From JAIEPW01 sp964471915 (GTDB taxonomy: Bacteria > Acidobacteriota > Terriglobia > Bryobacterales > Bryobacteraceae): a stretch of DNA of 64,000 nucleotides. How positions within the stretch are numbered: the first letter of the stretch is position 1; each line of letters opens with the position of its first letter. The position numbers were made by a program, and so were the translations under genes. This document shows, piece after piece, positions 24,482 through 35,473 of the stretch. The notes under the pieces were generated by a model, which was not told the origin of the DNA, searched no databases, and saw only the letters and a list, made by a program, of their open reading frames with translations. Location of the stretch: positions 1-64,000 of the forward strand of contig CAYYID010000008.1 in the NCBI GenBank assembly GCA_964471915.1. The letters run 5' to 3'.

Positions 24482-26544
24482 GTGCGGAAGAGAGTCCTGT
24501 TCGCGTCCGGACTGGTGGTCCTCGCCATCCTGATGACGCTCGTGGTGTGGCAGGTTTCGTTCTCTTTCGGCGAACTCGCGCCCACCAGCCCGCAGCAGAC
24601 CTTCATCTTCTGGGCCGTTTCCACGCTCATCATCCTGCTGACCATCACGCTGGGTTTCATGCTCGTGCGCACGGCCATGAAGCTGTACCTGGAGCGGCGG
24701 AGCAACCGGGAAGGCTCGCGGATCCGGACCAAGATGGTGGCCGGGGCGCTGGGCCTGGTGTTCCTGCCGGTGGTGTTCCTGGTGCTGTTCAGCTACGCGA
24801 TCCTGAACCGCAACCTGGAGAAGTGGTTCACCATGCCGGCCGAAGGCGCGAAGCTGAACCTGGTCAACGCCTCCGCGGCCATGGACCGGGAGTTGTGGTC
24901 GCGCGCGCGGGCGGTGGCGGGCTGGATCGCGGCAATGCCGGAGGTGGAAGCGGCGGCGCGCGGCGCGGCCTTCTTTGCGCCCTTCGGTCCGTTCTGCAGC
25001 CAGCAGGCGGTGGAAGCGGCGCGGCTGGAGACCCCGGAGGGCCGCCGGATCACGCTCTGCGGCACGCAACCGCCCGAGGACTTCCCGTATCGCGGCACCG
25101 CCGACCTGCGTAACGGCGGGCGGATCGTGCTGGCCGTCCGCGCGCCGCTGGACTTCACGGCGACGCAGCGGGAAATCGACCTGCGGATCCGTCATTACGA
25201 CGAGCTGGCCGCGAACAAGCGCTACTTCCGCAACCTGTACCTGGCGTTCCTGCTGCTGATCACGCTGTTCATCCTGTTCGTCGCGACCTGGCTGGCGATC
25301 TTCCTCGCCCGGCAGATCAGCGGACCGATTTCGGCGCTGCTGAAGGGCGCTAACGAAGCCCGGTCCGGCAACCTGAGCCACCGCGTCCGCGTCGGCGCGG
25401 TAGACGAAATGGGCAGCCTGGTGCGCGGTTTTAACGAAATGCTGGAGGCTCTAGAGTTGTCTGCCCGGGAACTCGAGAAGCGGCGCCGCTTCACGGAGGC
25501 GATCCTGGAGAGCATCCCCACCGGGGTCCTGTCCCTGACCGCCGACGGGCGGATCGTGCGCGTGAACCGCGCGCTGTCCGGCATCTTCCCGGAGACGCGC
25601 GTGGCGCAGGCGCAGCGGCTGGAAGACCTCTTCTCCTTCGAGGACTCGGCCGAGATCTACTACCTGATGAAGCGGGCGCGCCGCACCGGCATTTCAGGCA
25701 GCCCGTTCGAAATCGCCGGCGAGAAGCAGGTGCTGCATCTTTCCGCGACCGTGTCGGCGCTGCCGCCGCCCGAGGATGGCGAGCGGCCGCACGATGCCGG
25801 GTTCGTGCTGGTGATCGAGGACACCAGCGAGCTGCTGCGCGCGCAGAAGTCGGCCGCGTGGCAGGAAGTGGCGCGGCAGATCGCGCACGAGCTGAAGAAT
25901 CCGCTGACGCCCATGACCCTCTGTGCCGAGCGGATCCAGCGGCAACTGGACCGGCCGGCGACATCCGACACCGCGCGCATCCTCCGCGAGTGCGCCGTCA
26001 CCATCGCCCGCGAGGTGGAAAGCGTGAAGAACCTGGCCGACGAATTCAGCCAGTTCTCGCGGTTCCCCAGCGCCCAGCCCGTGCCGAGTTCGTTGAACGA
26101 GATCGTGCTCAATGCCATGAGCGTCTTTCATGGCCGCCTGTCCGGGATCGACGTACGCATGGAGCTGGGCGACGGCCTGCCGCTGGTGAACGCCGACCCC
26201 GAGCAGATGAAGCGCGTGGTGGTGAACCTCGTCGACAATGCGGCGGAGGCGCTGCAGGACGCGGCGGTGCGGCGGTTGTGGATCGAAACGCACGCCCACG
26301 GCGGCGAGATCGTGGAACTGGTAATCTCGGATTCCGGCTCCGGCATTTCGGCCGAAGACCGCGAAAAGCTCTTTTTGCCCTACTTCTCCACCAAGAACCG
26401 CGGCACCGGTCTGGGCCTGGCGATCGTGAATCACATCCTGACGGAACATGAGGCCCGCATCTTCGTCGAGGACAACCAGCCGGCCGGCGCGCGCTTCCGC
26501 GTGGAGCTTCCGGCGCTGGCCCCCGCCGAAGTGGAGGTGCGGGC

Positions 26545-26548
<4 letters not shown>
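24482..26548 (+). CDS. NtrY-type membrane sensor histidine kinase
   Basis: The 688-residue protein starts with several membrane helices (about residues 5-25, 40-62, 80-100 and 255-275) that bracket a periplasmic region. A HAMP domain follows (ARQISGPISALLKGANE ... VDEMGSLVRGFNEM). A PAS domain is visible (RRFTEAILESIPTGVLSL). The HisKA segment is QEVARQIAHELKNPLTPM with the phospho-acceptor His. The ATPase domain has VVNLVDNAAEAL, SDSGSGIS and KNRGTGLGLAIV. The layout is that of NtrY, which responds to nitrogen or redox signals. The stop overlaps the start of the NtrX-type gene. Confidence 0.93.
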
Positions 26549-27909
<1,361 letters not shown>

Positions 27910-27969
27910 ACTTCCGGGGTGAGCCGATTCCCCCTTTCCATCTCGCGTGTTCGATGCAAGGAGGAAAGT

Positions 27970-29599
27970 GTGAAACGCATCCTACTCGGCTTAGCCGTAT
28001 TGGCGCTGCCGGCACTGTCCCAGACCCCGCGCGTCGCCCAGGGAGGAATCCTGAACGTGGCGAGTTACGCGTTCGATGGATTGCCGAACTCCGCGATCGC
28101 TCAAGGTTCTTTGTTTACCGTCTTCCTGGACGCTTCGTTCCCCGTGCAACTGCAACGGGTATCGAGCTATCCCGTGCCGACCACCTTCGGCGGATTCTCC
28201 ATGCGGGTGACGGTGGGGGGCGTCAGCCGCAACGTGCTCATGTTCTTCGTCGCCCCGCAGCAACTGGGCGGGATTCTGCCCTCGGACACGCCCGCCGGGA
28301 CCGGCGAGCTGCGGGTTTCCTATAACGGCACCGAAGGTCCGGCAGACTATCCGGGTGGTGCCGCGCAGCTTCGGCATCTTCACCATCAACCAGGCCGGGA
28401 GCGGTCCGGGCGTCATCACGAACGCAAGCTTCGCGGCGTTCACGCCGACCGCGGCCGCTAACCCCGGCGAGACCGGGATCATCTGGGGCACCGGCATCGG
28501 TCCGATCACGACGGGCGACAGCAACGCGCCGCCAGCCGCGGACCAGAACATCGCGAATTTTGAAGTCCTGGTGGGCGGACGCCCGGCCACCGTGGCCTAC
28601 CGCGGCCGTTCGCCGGGGCTTGCCGGCACCGACCAGATCAATTTCGTCATCCCCAGCGGCGTCACCGGCTGCTATGTGCCGGTGGTGGTGCGCATCGGGG
28701 ATATCGTGAGCAATAGCGTCACCATCCCGGTGGCGGCGAACGGTCGCATCTGCTCGGACCCGAACGGCCTGAGCACCCAGGATCTGAACTTGCTGAACGG
28801 CGGACAACTGCGGCTCGGGCTGGTGTCGTTGAGCCGGACGGCGCTTTCGATCTCGGTCGGCGGCTTCAGCTTCGAATCGAAGACGGACTCCGGTGACGCG
28901 AGCTTCGTCCGCTACACGCCGCAAACGTTCGCGGCGAGCCAGGGCGGGTTCCAGCAGCCGTCGCTGGGCGCCTGCTCGGTGTTCGTGTTCCGCGGCGAGG
29001 ATCCTTCGCCCGTCGATCCGGTGGCGGCCGAAGGCCTCGAGGCCGGCCCGCAGATCGGCGTAACGGGTCCGGCGGGCGCCAAACAGCTTGCCCGGCGGCG
29101 CGTTGGATTCTATGACGCGCAACTGGGAGGCGGCACCCCCATTCCGGGAGGTCCTCCGGCGCAGCCGGATTACCTGAATCCCGGCGCCTATACCATCACC
29201 GGGCCAGGCGGCACGCAAGTCGGCGCCTTCACCGCGCAGTTCAACAATCCCGCGCCGCTGACCTGGACGAATCGCGACGCGACGAACTCCGTCAATCGCG
29301 GTCAGGGGGTGACGATTACCTGGAGCGGCGGGGATCCCACCAGCTTCGCCTACATTAGCGGAGCGTCCTTTGCTGCCAGTGGCGTTGGCGCCTCGTTCAT
29401 CTGCACCGAGCGCGTGGCCGCGGGACGTTTCACGGTGCCGCCCGCGGTGCTGCTGGCGCTTCCGCCCAGCGCGGGTGACACGCCCGGCATTTTGCTGGTC
29501 GGCTCCAGCACGAATCCCACGCGGTTCAATGCCAGCGGCCTGGACGCCGGTTACATTGTGGCGACGTCGTCGTCGGGCAAGACCGTAACGTACCAGTAA
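27970..29599 (+). pseudogene. Secreted TIGR03437-like protein interrupted by a frameshift
   Basis: AGGAGGA precedes a GTG at 27970, and a signal peptide follows (VKRILLGLAVLALPALSQ). The reading then gives GGILNVASYAFDGLPNSAI and MRVTVGGVSRN to about 28340. There the frame fails. The frame one base over reads QTIRVVPRSFGIFTINQ and continues to 29599 with TDQINFVIPSGVTGC, giving a product of about 540 residues if joined. Repeated NAAS/GxG and V-G-G-PATV segments resemble the acidobacterial TIGR03437 family. Either a natural +1 frameshift has killed the gene or the sequence has an error. A terminator follows. Confidence 0.7.
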
Positions 29600-29612
29600 G
29601 GCGCACTAACGC

Positions 29613-29651
29613 AAAAACCGCCGCGGTCCTCCGGGGGTCGCGGCGGTTTTT
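29613..29651. terminator. Bidirectional intrinsic terminator
   Basis: AAAAACCGCCGCG (29613-29625) pairs exactly with CGCGGCGGTTTTT (29639-29651) over a 13-base loop. It serves the plus-strand gene ending at 29599 and the minus-strand epimerase ending at 29671. Confidence 0.93.
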
Positions 29652-29670
29652 CTTTTGGAGGACCCGCGGT

Positions 29671-30555
29671 TTACCGGAGGATCGCCGCCAGCGCCGGGCG
29701 CAACTCCGGGTACCGGAAGGCGAAGCCGGCCAACTGCGCGGCCTCCGGAATCACGCGCTGGCTGGCCAGCAGGATCCGCGACATCTCGCCGAACAGCAGG
29801 CGCAGCGCGAAGGCCGGCACCGGGAACAGCGCGGGCCGGTGCAATGCGCGGGCGAGTTCGCGGGTGAACTGCGAGTTGGTCACCGGGTGAGGCGCCGTGC
29901 CGTTGAGGACGCCGCTCACTTCGCGGTGCTCCAGGGCGAACCGCAGCATCGCGACCAGGTCATCGACGTGGATCCACGACATCCACTGGCGGCCGCCGCC
30001 CAGCGGCCCGCCCACGCCCATGCGGAACGGGGGCAGCATCTGCGCCAGCGCGCCGCCCTCCTGGCCGAGCACGATGCCGATCCGGATCTTCACCACGCGC
30101 ACCCCGAGCGCCGCGGCGCGGTCCGCTTCGCGCTCCCAGGCGATGCACACGTCTTCGAGGAACCCTTCACCAGGCGCGCAGACCTCGGTGAGCAGTTCGT
30201 CGCCGCGGGAGCCGTAGTAGCCGATCGCCGAGGCACACACCAGGACCTCCGGCTTCGGGTCGCATTGCGCCAGCGCGTCGACCAACTGGCGCGTGCTGGT
30301 CAGCCGGCTGTCCCGGATCCGGCGCTTGACGTCCTCGTTCCAGCGTTGCGCGACCGGTTCCCCAGCCAGGTGGATTACCGCGTTCGCGCCCGCGAGCGCT
30401 TCCGCTGGAGCCGGGCCCGCGCCATCCCACACCGTGGTGGGGATCCCCGGGACGGCGCGGCGTCCCAGCGCGCGCAGCGTGTGGCCCGCGGCTCGCAGTT
30501 GGGCCGTCAGACGGTTCCCGATGAATCCCGACGCTCCGGTAAGAGTGATCTGCAT
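29671..30555 (-). CDS. TIGR01777-family NAD-dependent epimerase
   Basis: The protein is an extended short-chain dehydrogenase-like enzyme. The Rossmann start MQITLTGASGFIGNRLTAQL binds NAD(P). NAVIHLAGEPVAQRWN, CASAIGYYGSRGDE, VKIRIGIVLGQEGGAL and SWIHVDDLVAML are characteristic of the TIGR01777 group. The C-terminal PVPAFALRLLFGEM ... SQRVIPEAAQLAGFAFRYP is also typical. The 294-residue length is normal. The substrate is unknown for this group. It converges on the terminator at 29613-29651. Confidence 0.9.
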   Translation of the reverse strand: MQITLTGASGFIGNRLTAQLRAAGHTLRALGRRAVPGIPTTVWDGAGPAPAEALAGANAVIHLAGEPVAQRWNEDVKRRIRDSRLTSTRQLVDALAQCDPKPEVLVCASAIGYYGSRGDELLTEVCAPGEGFLEDVCIAWEREADRAAALGVRVVKIRIGIVLGQEGGALAQMLPPFRMGVGGPLGGGRQWMSWIHVDDLVAMLRFALEHREVSGVLNGTAPHPVTNSQFTRELARALHRPALFPVPAFALRLLFGEMSRILLASQRVIPEAAQLAGFAFRYPELRPALAAILR

Positions 30556-30654
30556 GCCGCTCTCAGTCTACGTCTGTGATGCGCCGCCGGGGCGCCGGGG
30601 TGGTTTTTCCCCGTGCCTTGCTCCGCGCCCGGCAACTCCGCTAGGCTCGTCAGC

Positions 30655-30667
30655 GGAGGGGACCTCC
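30655..30667 (+). promoter_or_regulatory. Hairpin masking the sppA ribosome-binding site
   Basis: GGAGG (30655-30659) is the Shine-Dalgarno sequence; CCTCC (30663-30667) is its exact complement, with a 3-base loop. The hairpin ends two bases before the ATG at 30670, so initiation would need it opened. Confidence 0.5.
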
Positions 30668-30669
30668 CC

Positions 30670-32355
30670 ATGCAAAAATTCCTTCTCGGCTGCCTGACGG
30701 GCCTGGTGCTGCTCGGCGTCGCCATGGCCGTGCTGTTTTTCGCGGCTTTGCGGCTCGGATCCAAGACGCCCGGCATCGCGGCCAACTCTGCCCTGGTGCT
30801 CCGGCTCGACGGCGAACTGCCCGAAGCCGCGCCCTTCGACGCGCCTCTGCCGTTCCTCGATGTCGAGACCCCGGTGACGGTGCTGGAAGTCCACCAACTG
30901 CTGGAGCGTGCGGCCAAAGACGACCGCATCAAAGCCGTCGTCTTCGAGCCGCGGTTCCTCGGCGCGGGCTGGGCCAAGATCCAGCAACTCCGCGAGGACC
31001 TGCTCCGCTTCAAGAAATCCGGCAAGCCTCTGGTGGCTTACCTGCGGACCCCCGGCACCGCCGAGTACTACATCGCGACCGCGTGCGACCGGATCTACAT
31101 GGCGCCCGAGGACGCGCTCAACCTCAAGGGTCTGCGCCTGGAACTGACCTATCTGAAAGGCACGCTCGACAAGCTCGGCGTCGGCATCGAGGTGGAGGCC
31201 GTCGGCAACTTCAAGGACGGCGGCGACATGTACTCGCGCACCAGCGCGCGGCCCGAAACCAAGGAGATCCTGAACGCGCTGCTCGACGCCCTGTATCGCG
31301 ACCTCATCCAGACCGTCGCCGAAGGGCGGAAGCAGAAACCCGAGGACGCGCAGAAGAAGATCGAAGAAGGTCCGTACACGGGCACGCGGGCGGTGAAAGC
31401 CGGCCTGGTGGACGAGGTGAAGTTCGAGGAGGAGATCTACGGACCCCTGAAGACCGCGGCGAAGCTCACCGCGCGGCAGTACCTGAAGGCGGCCGCGCCG
31501 GACCTCGGCGGGCAACGCATCGCGTTCGTCGTGGGGCAGGGGGCGATCACCCGCGGTCCGGGTACCGACGGCTTCACTTCTGCCGCGTTCGTGAAGCTCC
31601 TGCGCCAGATCCGCGAAGACCCGTCGATCAAGGGCGTGATCCTGCGCGTCGACTCGCCCGGCGGCGACGGCATCGCCTCCGACGACATTCTCTACGCCGT
31701 GAAGGAGACCGGCAAGAAGAAGCCGCTCATCGTTTCGATGTCCGACTACGCGGCCTCGGGCGGCTACTTCGTCGCCATGAACGGATCGCCCATTGTGGCC
31801 TATCCGAACACCCTCACCGGATCGATCGGCGTGTATCTGGCGCGTCCAAACTTGCGCGGCCTGTACGACAAGATCGGCTTGAATAAGGAGATCCTCAGCC
31901 GGGGCCCCTACGCCCGGCTGGACTCCGAGTATGCACCGCTGACCGACGCCGAGCGCGCCAAGCTGCGCGCTGAACTGGAGGACTTCTACAAGGGGTTCGT
32001 CCAGCGCGTGGCGGAAGGGCGGCAGCGCAAGTACGAGGAGATGGAGCCGCTCGCCCGAGGCCGGGTCTGGATCGGCGGCGATGCCCGGAAGAACGGGCTG
32101 ATCGACGAACTCGGCGGCATCGACAAAGCCGTGGAGATGCTGCGGCAGAAGGCCGGCATCCCGGCGGCGGAGAAGATCACCCTGGTCCCGTACCCGCCGC
32201 GGCGGACGCTGTTCGAGATCCTGATGGAGCAGCGCGACGAGAAGTCGTTGATGGGCAGCATGTTACGGACGGTGATCGGCGAACGGGCGGCGGGTTTGGT
32301 TCAATTGCCGGGCGGAGTGATGAAGGCGATGCCCTACGTTATCGAGGTTCGGTAG
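30670..32355 (+). CDS. sppA: Signal peptide peptidase SppA (67K type)
   Basis: SppA is a membrane-bound serine protease that degrades cleaved signal peptides. The N-terminus (MQKFLLGCLTGLVLLGVAMAVLFFAAL) is a membrane anchor. Two homologous halves follow, as in the long type. The catalytic Ser is in DYAASGGYFVAM in the second half. The general-base Lys is expected in the first half, likely in GNFKDGGDMYSRTS. VDSPGGDGIASDDILY and NTLTGSIGVY are family motifs. The ATG at 30670 follows GGAGG inside a small hairpin. The 561-residue length is slightly under the E. coli protein. Confidence 0.93.
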   Translation: MQKFLLGCLTGLVLLGVAMAVLFFAALRLGSKTPGIAANSALVLRLDGELPEAAPFDAPLPFLDVETPVTVLEVHQLLERAAKDDRIKAVVFEPRFLGAGWAKIQQLREDLLRFKKSGKPLVAYLRTPGTAEYYIATACDRIYMAPEDALNLKGLRLELTYLKGTLDKLGVGIEVEAVGNFKDGGDMYSRTSARPETKEILNALLDALYRDLIQTVAEGRKQKPEDAQKKIEEGPYTGTRAVKAGLVDEVKFEEEIYGPLKTAAKLTARQYLKAAAPDLGGQRIAFVVGQGAITRGPGTDGFTSAAFVKLLRQIREDPSIKGVILRVDSPGGDGIASDDILYAVKETGKKKPLIVSMSDYAASGGYFVAMNGSPIVAYPNTLTGSIGVYLARPNLRGLYDKIGLNKEILSRGPYARLDSEYAPLTDAERAKLRAELEDFYKGFVQRVAEGRQRKYEEMEPLARGRVWIGGDARKNGLIDELGGIDKAVEMLRQKAGIPAAEKITLVPYPPRRTLFEILMEQRDEKSLMGSMLRTVIGERAAGLVQLPGGVMKAMPYVIEVR

Positions 32356-32361
32356 CAGCGA

Positions 32362-32386
32362 TTGACTAAGTCATGGACTTAGTCAA
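32362..32386. promoter_or_regulatory. Perfect 11-bp palindrome, probable operator of the vapBC remnant
   Basis: TTGACTAAGTC (32362-32372) and GACTTAGTCAA (32376-32386) are exact reverse complements around the 3 bases ATG. It ends 10 bases before the ATG at 32397. Phd/YefM and VapB antitoxins repress their own operons through such palindromes. The central ATG (32373) opens the same frame as the gene, so an 8-residue longer product cannot be excluded. Confidence 0.7.
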
Positions 32387-32396
32387 TTTTCGTATT

Positions 32397-32837
32397 ATGG
32401 CGACCGAAGTTAATGTCCACGAAGCCAAGACCCACCTTTCGCGCTTCCTGGATCGGGCTCTTGCCGGCGAGGACATTGCCATCATGCGCGCCGGCCACCC
32501 CCTGGTGCGGTTGGTCCCGGTAGCCGAGGCTCCCCGGCGCCGCCGCGTCGGGACCGCCAAGGGTGACTTCGTGGTGCCGGAGGCTTTCGATGCCCCGCTG
32601 CCTCCTGGGAAGCTTCAGCTTCCCAAACCCACCTCCCCTTACCTCGAGCGGCAGCTCGAACAGAATGGCATACGGCCACTGACTTTCCGCTGGACTCACC
32701 TGACGGAACTCGAGAGCTTGCCGCCCCTCCAGCGCGACCCATTCGACCGGATCATCGCCGCCCAGGCGCGCGCTGAGGGGATGGCGCTTCTCACGGCGGA
32801 TCGCGCTTTTGACGCCTACGGCGTGACGTTCGCCTGA
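32397..32837 (+). CDS. VapB (Phd-type) antitoxin fused in frame to the C-terminal half of a VapC toxin
   Basis: The first part, MATEVNVHEAKTHLSRFLDR to VVPEAFDAPLPP, is a Phd/YefM-type antitoxin with DNA-binding fold. From GKLQLPKPTSPYLERQLEQNG the sequence is that of the C-terminal part of a PIN-domain VapC, ending RDPFDRIIAAQARAEGMALL and TADRAFDAYGV. The VapC N-terminus with its first catalytic Asp is missing, and the join is in frame. The product is 146 residues. It likely arose by a deletion of roughly 200 bases within a vapBC operon. It could still bind the operator and VapC proteins, but should lack nuclease activity. Confidence 0.8.
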   Translation: MATEVNVHEAKTHLSRFLDRALAGEDIAIMRAGHPLVRLVPVAEAPRRRRVGTAKGDFVVPEAFDAPLPPGKLQLPKPTSPYLERQLEQNGIRPLTFRWTHLTELESLPPLQRDPFDRIIAAQARAEGMALLTADRAFDAYGVTFA

Positions 32838-32879
32838 CTCTTCCGGCTCGCTGCACTCGCCAGCGGATCCGGGCTGACC

Positions 32880-35378
32880 CTAATCGCAGCGCAGGACGTG
32901 CAGCGGATCGGTCTGGGCGGCGCGGCGCGCGGGCAGCCAGCCGGCGAGCATCGCGACCAGGGCGAGGCACAGGGCCGCGGCGGCCAGCACCCAGGGGTCG
33001 TTGGGCGTCACGCCGTAGAGCTGGGCTTTGACGAAGCGGGTGAGCCCGAGCGCGCCGGCCAGGCCGAGGACGAGCCCAACGGCGATCAGCACCAGCACCT
33101 CGCGCAGAATCATGCCCACCACGTTCGCCTGATTCGCGCCCAGCGCCATGCGGATGCCGATCTCGCGCGAGCGGCGTCCCACCAGGTACGACATCACGCC
33201 GTAGAGGCCGATGACGGCGAGCAATGTCGCGAGCGCGCCGAAGCATACCGACAGCCCGGCGACCATGGTCTGCATGGCAAGGTTCCGCTCCACCTGGCGC
33301 TCCATGGTCTTCATGCCGGAGACCGGCAGATTCGGGTCCAGCTTGCGGACCTCGCCGCGCGCGGCGGCGAACAGACCTTCGGGCGGCCCCGCGGTGCGCA
33401 GATAGAAGTACTGGCCGAGCAGGAATTTCATCTGAATCAGAGGCCGGTACATCTGGCGGCCGATCTTCTCGCCGATGTTCTCGTACTTGAAGTCGCTGAC
33501 CACGCCGATGATTTCGATGTCGGTCTTGGTGCCGGGATCCGACCCCATGCCGACGTGACGGCCGATGGGGTCGCGGTCCGGGAAATACTCCCGGACGAAC
33601 TGCTCGTTGACGATGGTGACGGGCGTGGATGAGATCGTATCGCTCCAGCGGAAGTCGCGGCCGGCTTTGAGTTTCACGCCGATGGTCTCGAAGTAGGCGG
33701 GAGTGACGTGGTTCTGGTAGGCCCAGGCTTTGCTGCCCTGCGCCGGGTCGTGGCCTTCGATGGTGATGCTGGAGTCCCATTCGTTGCCGCTGACCAGCGC
33801 CATGTTGGCGCTGGAAACGGACTGGACCCCGGGCAGCGCGGCGAGGGAGTCGTAGAGGCGGCGGTAGAAGTCGCGGCCCTGCTCAACGGAGTAGGCGTTG
33901 GCGTTGGGGTCCACGGAGAAGAGCATCAGGCGCTCGGCACGGAAGCCGGGGTCGAGGGTGCGGAGATTGTACAGGCTGTTGGCGAAGAGTCCGGCGCCGA
34001 TCAGCAGCAGCAGGGAGAGCGTCACCTGGGCCGCCACCAGGGCCTTGCGGAACCGGGCGTGGGTCCCGGCGGCGGCGGCCGCGGCCTGGTCCTTGAGAGT
34101 GGTGGCGAGGTCGTGCCGGGCGGCCTGCAGCGCCGGGATCAGGCCGAACAGCACCGCGGCCAGCAGCGAGACGCCGACCGTGAAGCCCAGAACGCGCAGA
34201 TCCAGGCCCGGGGAAATCGTGAGGCGGGCGTCCTCCGGCGTGAGCAGCGCGAGCAGCGCGCGGTTGCCGGCGATGGCCAGCGCGAGCCCCAACGCTCCCG
34301 CCGCGGCTGCCAGCAGGGCGCTTTCGGTCAGCATCTGGCGGACGATGTGCCAGCGGCTGGCGCCCACTGCCAGCCGGACGGCGATCTCCTTCTGCCGCGC
34401 GGTGGCGCGGGCCATCTGGAGGTTCGCGACATTGGCGCACGCGATCAGCAGCACCACGCCGACCAGCGCCATCAGCACCCACAGCGCGGGACCGAACTCG
34501 CGGCGCAGGAAGGAGGTCCCGGTGCCGCCCGGAAAGACCGTCATGTAGGAACGCAGGAAGTTGTCGATCGTTTCCTTGTCGGCTTTGGCGAAGTCCTTCT
34601 CTTTGATCTCTTCCTGGATGATCTGCTTGTAAAGGGGCTGCGCCGCGGCCTGGGCGCGTTCCGCGGTGAAGCCGGACTTGAGGCGGGCGAAGACGTTGAA
34701 GACCCGGGTCCGCCGGTCCTCGAGCAGCTTCTGCCCGGGGATCGTCCGCTGCTGCATGGCGACCGGCACGAAGATCTGCGCCGCGTTGCCCACCTCGATC
34801 CCAGGGAATCCGGCCTGGGCGACCCCGATCACCGTGAATGGCTCCTGGTTGAACACGATCTTCTTGCCGACGATGTTGCGGTCGCCGGCGAAGCGGCGCT
34901 GCCAGTAGTCGTACTCCAGCATGGCCACCGGGTGACCGCCGGGTTTCACGTCGTCCTCGGGAAGGATGGTGCGGCCAAGGGCTGCGCCCACGCCAAGCAC
35001 CTGGAAGTAGTTGCCGGAGACGAGTTCGGCCCGGGCGGTTTCGGTTTGCCCGGAGTAACCGACGTTGACCTCGAAGGCGCGCCGGCATACGACGCCATTG
35101 AACCCCTCGCCCCGGTCCCGGAAGTCGCGGTACATCGGATAGGACATCGCGTGCATGCCCCAGTTGCTGCCGTAGTGGCGGCCGCGGGCGGCGAGTTGCA
35201 CCAGTTCCCGCGGGTTCTTCACCGGCAGCAGCCGGAGCAGCAACTGGTCCAGCAGGCTGAAGATCGCCGAGTTCGCGCCGATGCCGAGCGCGAGCGAGAG
35301 CACGGCGATCACGGTGAAGCCCGGCGCGCGGGCGAGGCCGCGGACGGCGTAGCGAAGGTCCTGAAGCGGGGCTGGCAT
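32880..35378 (-). CDS. MacB/FtsX-type ABC permease (acidobacterial duplicated orphan permease)
   Basis: The protein has 832 residues, starting MPAPLQDLRYAVRGLARAPG. That start is typical of the ADOP group, in which two FtsX/MacB-core units lie in one chain. A first helix (FTVIAVLSLALGIGANSAIFSLL) is followed by a periplasmic core, three helices (ALWVLMALVGVVLLIACANVANL...), a second core and three more helices (VCFGALATLLAVIGLYGVMSYLVGRR...). No ATP-binding subunit is next to it, as is usual for this group. The transported substrate is unknown. The ATG at 35378 was chosen by family start; it diverges from trpC. Confidence 0.9.
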   Translation of the reverse strand: MPAPLQDLRYAVRGLARAPGFTVIAVLSLALGIGANSAIFSLLDQLLLRLLPVKNPRELVQLAARGRHYGSNWGMHAMSYPMYRDFRDRGEGFNGVVCRRAFEVNVGYSGQTETARAELVSGNYFQVLGVGAALGRTILPEDDVKPGGHPVAMLEYDYWQRRFAGDRNIVGKKIVFNQEPFTVIGVAQAGFPGIEVGNAAQIFVPVAMQQRTIPGQKLLEDRRTRVFNVFARLKSGFTAERAQAAAQPLYKQIIQEEIKEKDFAKADKETIDNFLRSYMTVFPGGTGTSFLRREFGPALWVLMALVGVVLLIACANVANLQMARATARQKEIAVRLAVGASRWHIVRQMLTESALLAAAAGALGLALAIAGNRALLALLTPEDARLTISPGLDLRVLGFTVGVSLLAAVLFGLIPALQAARHDLATTLKDQAAAAAAGTHARFRKALVAAQVTLSLLLLIGAGLFANSLYNLRTLDPGFRAERLMLFSVDPNANAYSVEQGRDFYRRLYDSLAALPGVQSVSSANMALVSGNEWDSSITIEGHDPAQGSKAWAYQNHVTPAYFETIGVKLKAGRDFRWSDTISSTPVTIVNEQFVREYFPDRDPIGRHVGMGSDPGTKTDIEIIGVVSDFKYENIGEKIGRQMYRPLIQMKFLLGQYFYLRTAGPPEGLFAAARGEVRKLDPNLPVSGMKTMERQVERNLAMQTMVAGLSVCFGALATLLAVIGLYGVMSYLVGRRSREIGIRMALGANQANVVGMILREVLVLIAVGLVLGLAGALGLTRFVKAQLYGVTPNDPWVLAAAALCLALVAMLAGWLPARRAAQTDPLHVLRCD

Positions 35379-35453
35379 GGGAGTGATACGGAGCACAAGG
35401 CGTCCGGTTGGCAATACCTTTGCGGCCGGCGGAGGTTACTTCCGGAGGTCTGT

Positions 35454-35459
35454 TAGGAT
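35454..35459 (+). promoter_or_regulatory. -10-like hexamer TAGGAT before trpC
   Basis: The hexamer lies 14 bases before the trpC ATG and would give a leader of about 7 bases. No leader peptide or attenuator structure can be seen in the 95-base gap before trpC. Confidence 0.35.
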
Positions 35460-35473
35460 GAAGGATTCCTCCC

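Noticed and set aside
28320..28360. Programmed ribosomal frameshift in the TIGR03437-like gene
   Set aside because: No slippery heptamer, stop-codon context or downstream stem typical of programmed shifts; mutation or sequence error is simpler.
35379..35473. trp attenuator or leader peptide before trpC
   Set aside because: No short frame with tandem Trp codons and no paired terminator hairpins in the 95 bases.
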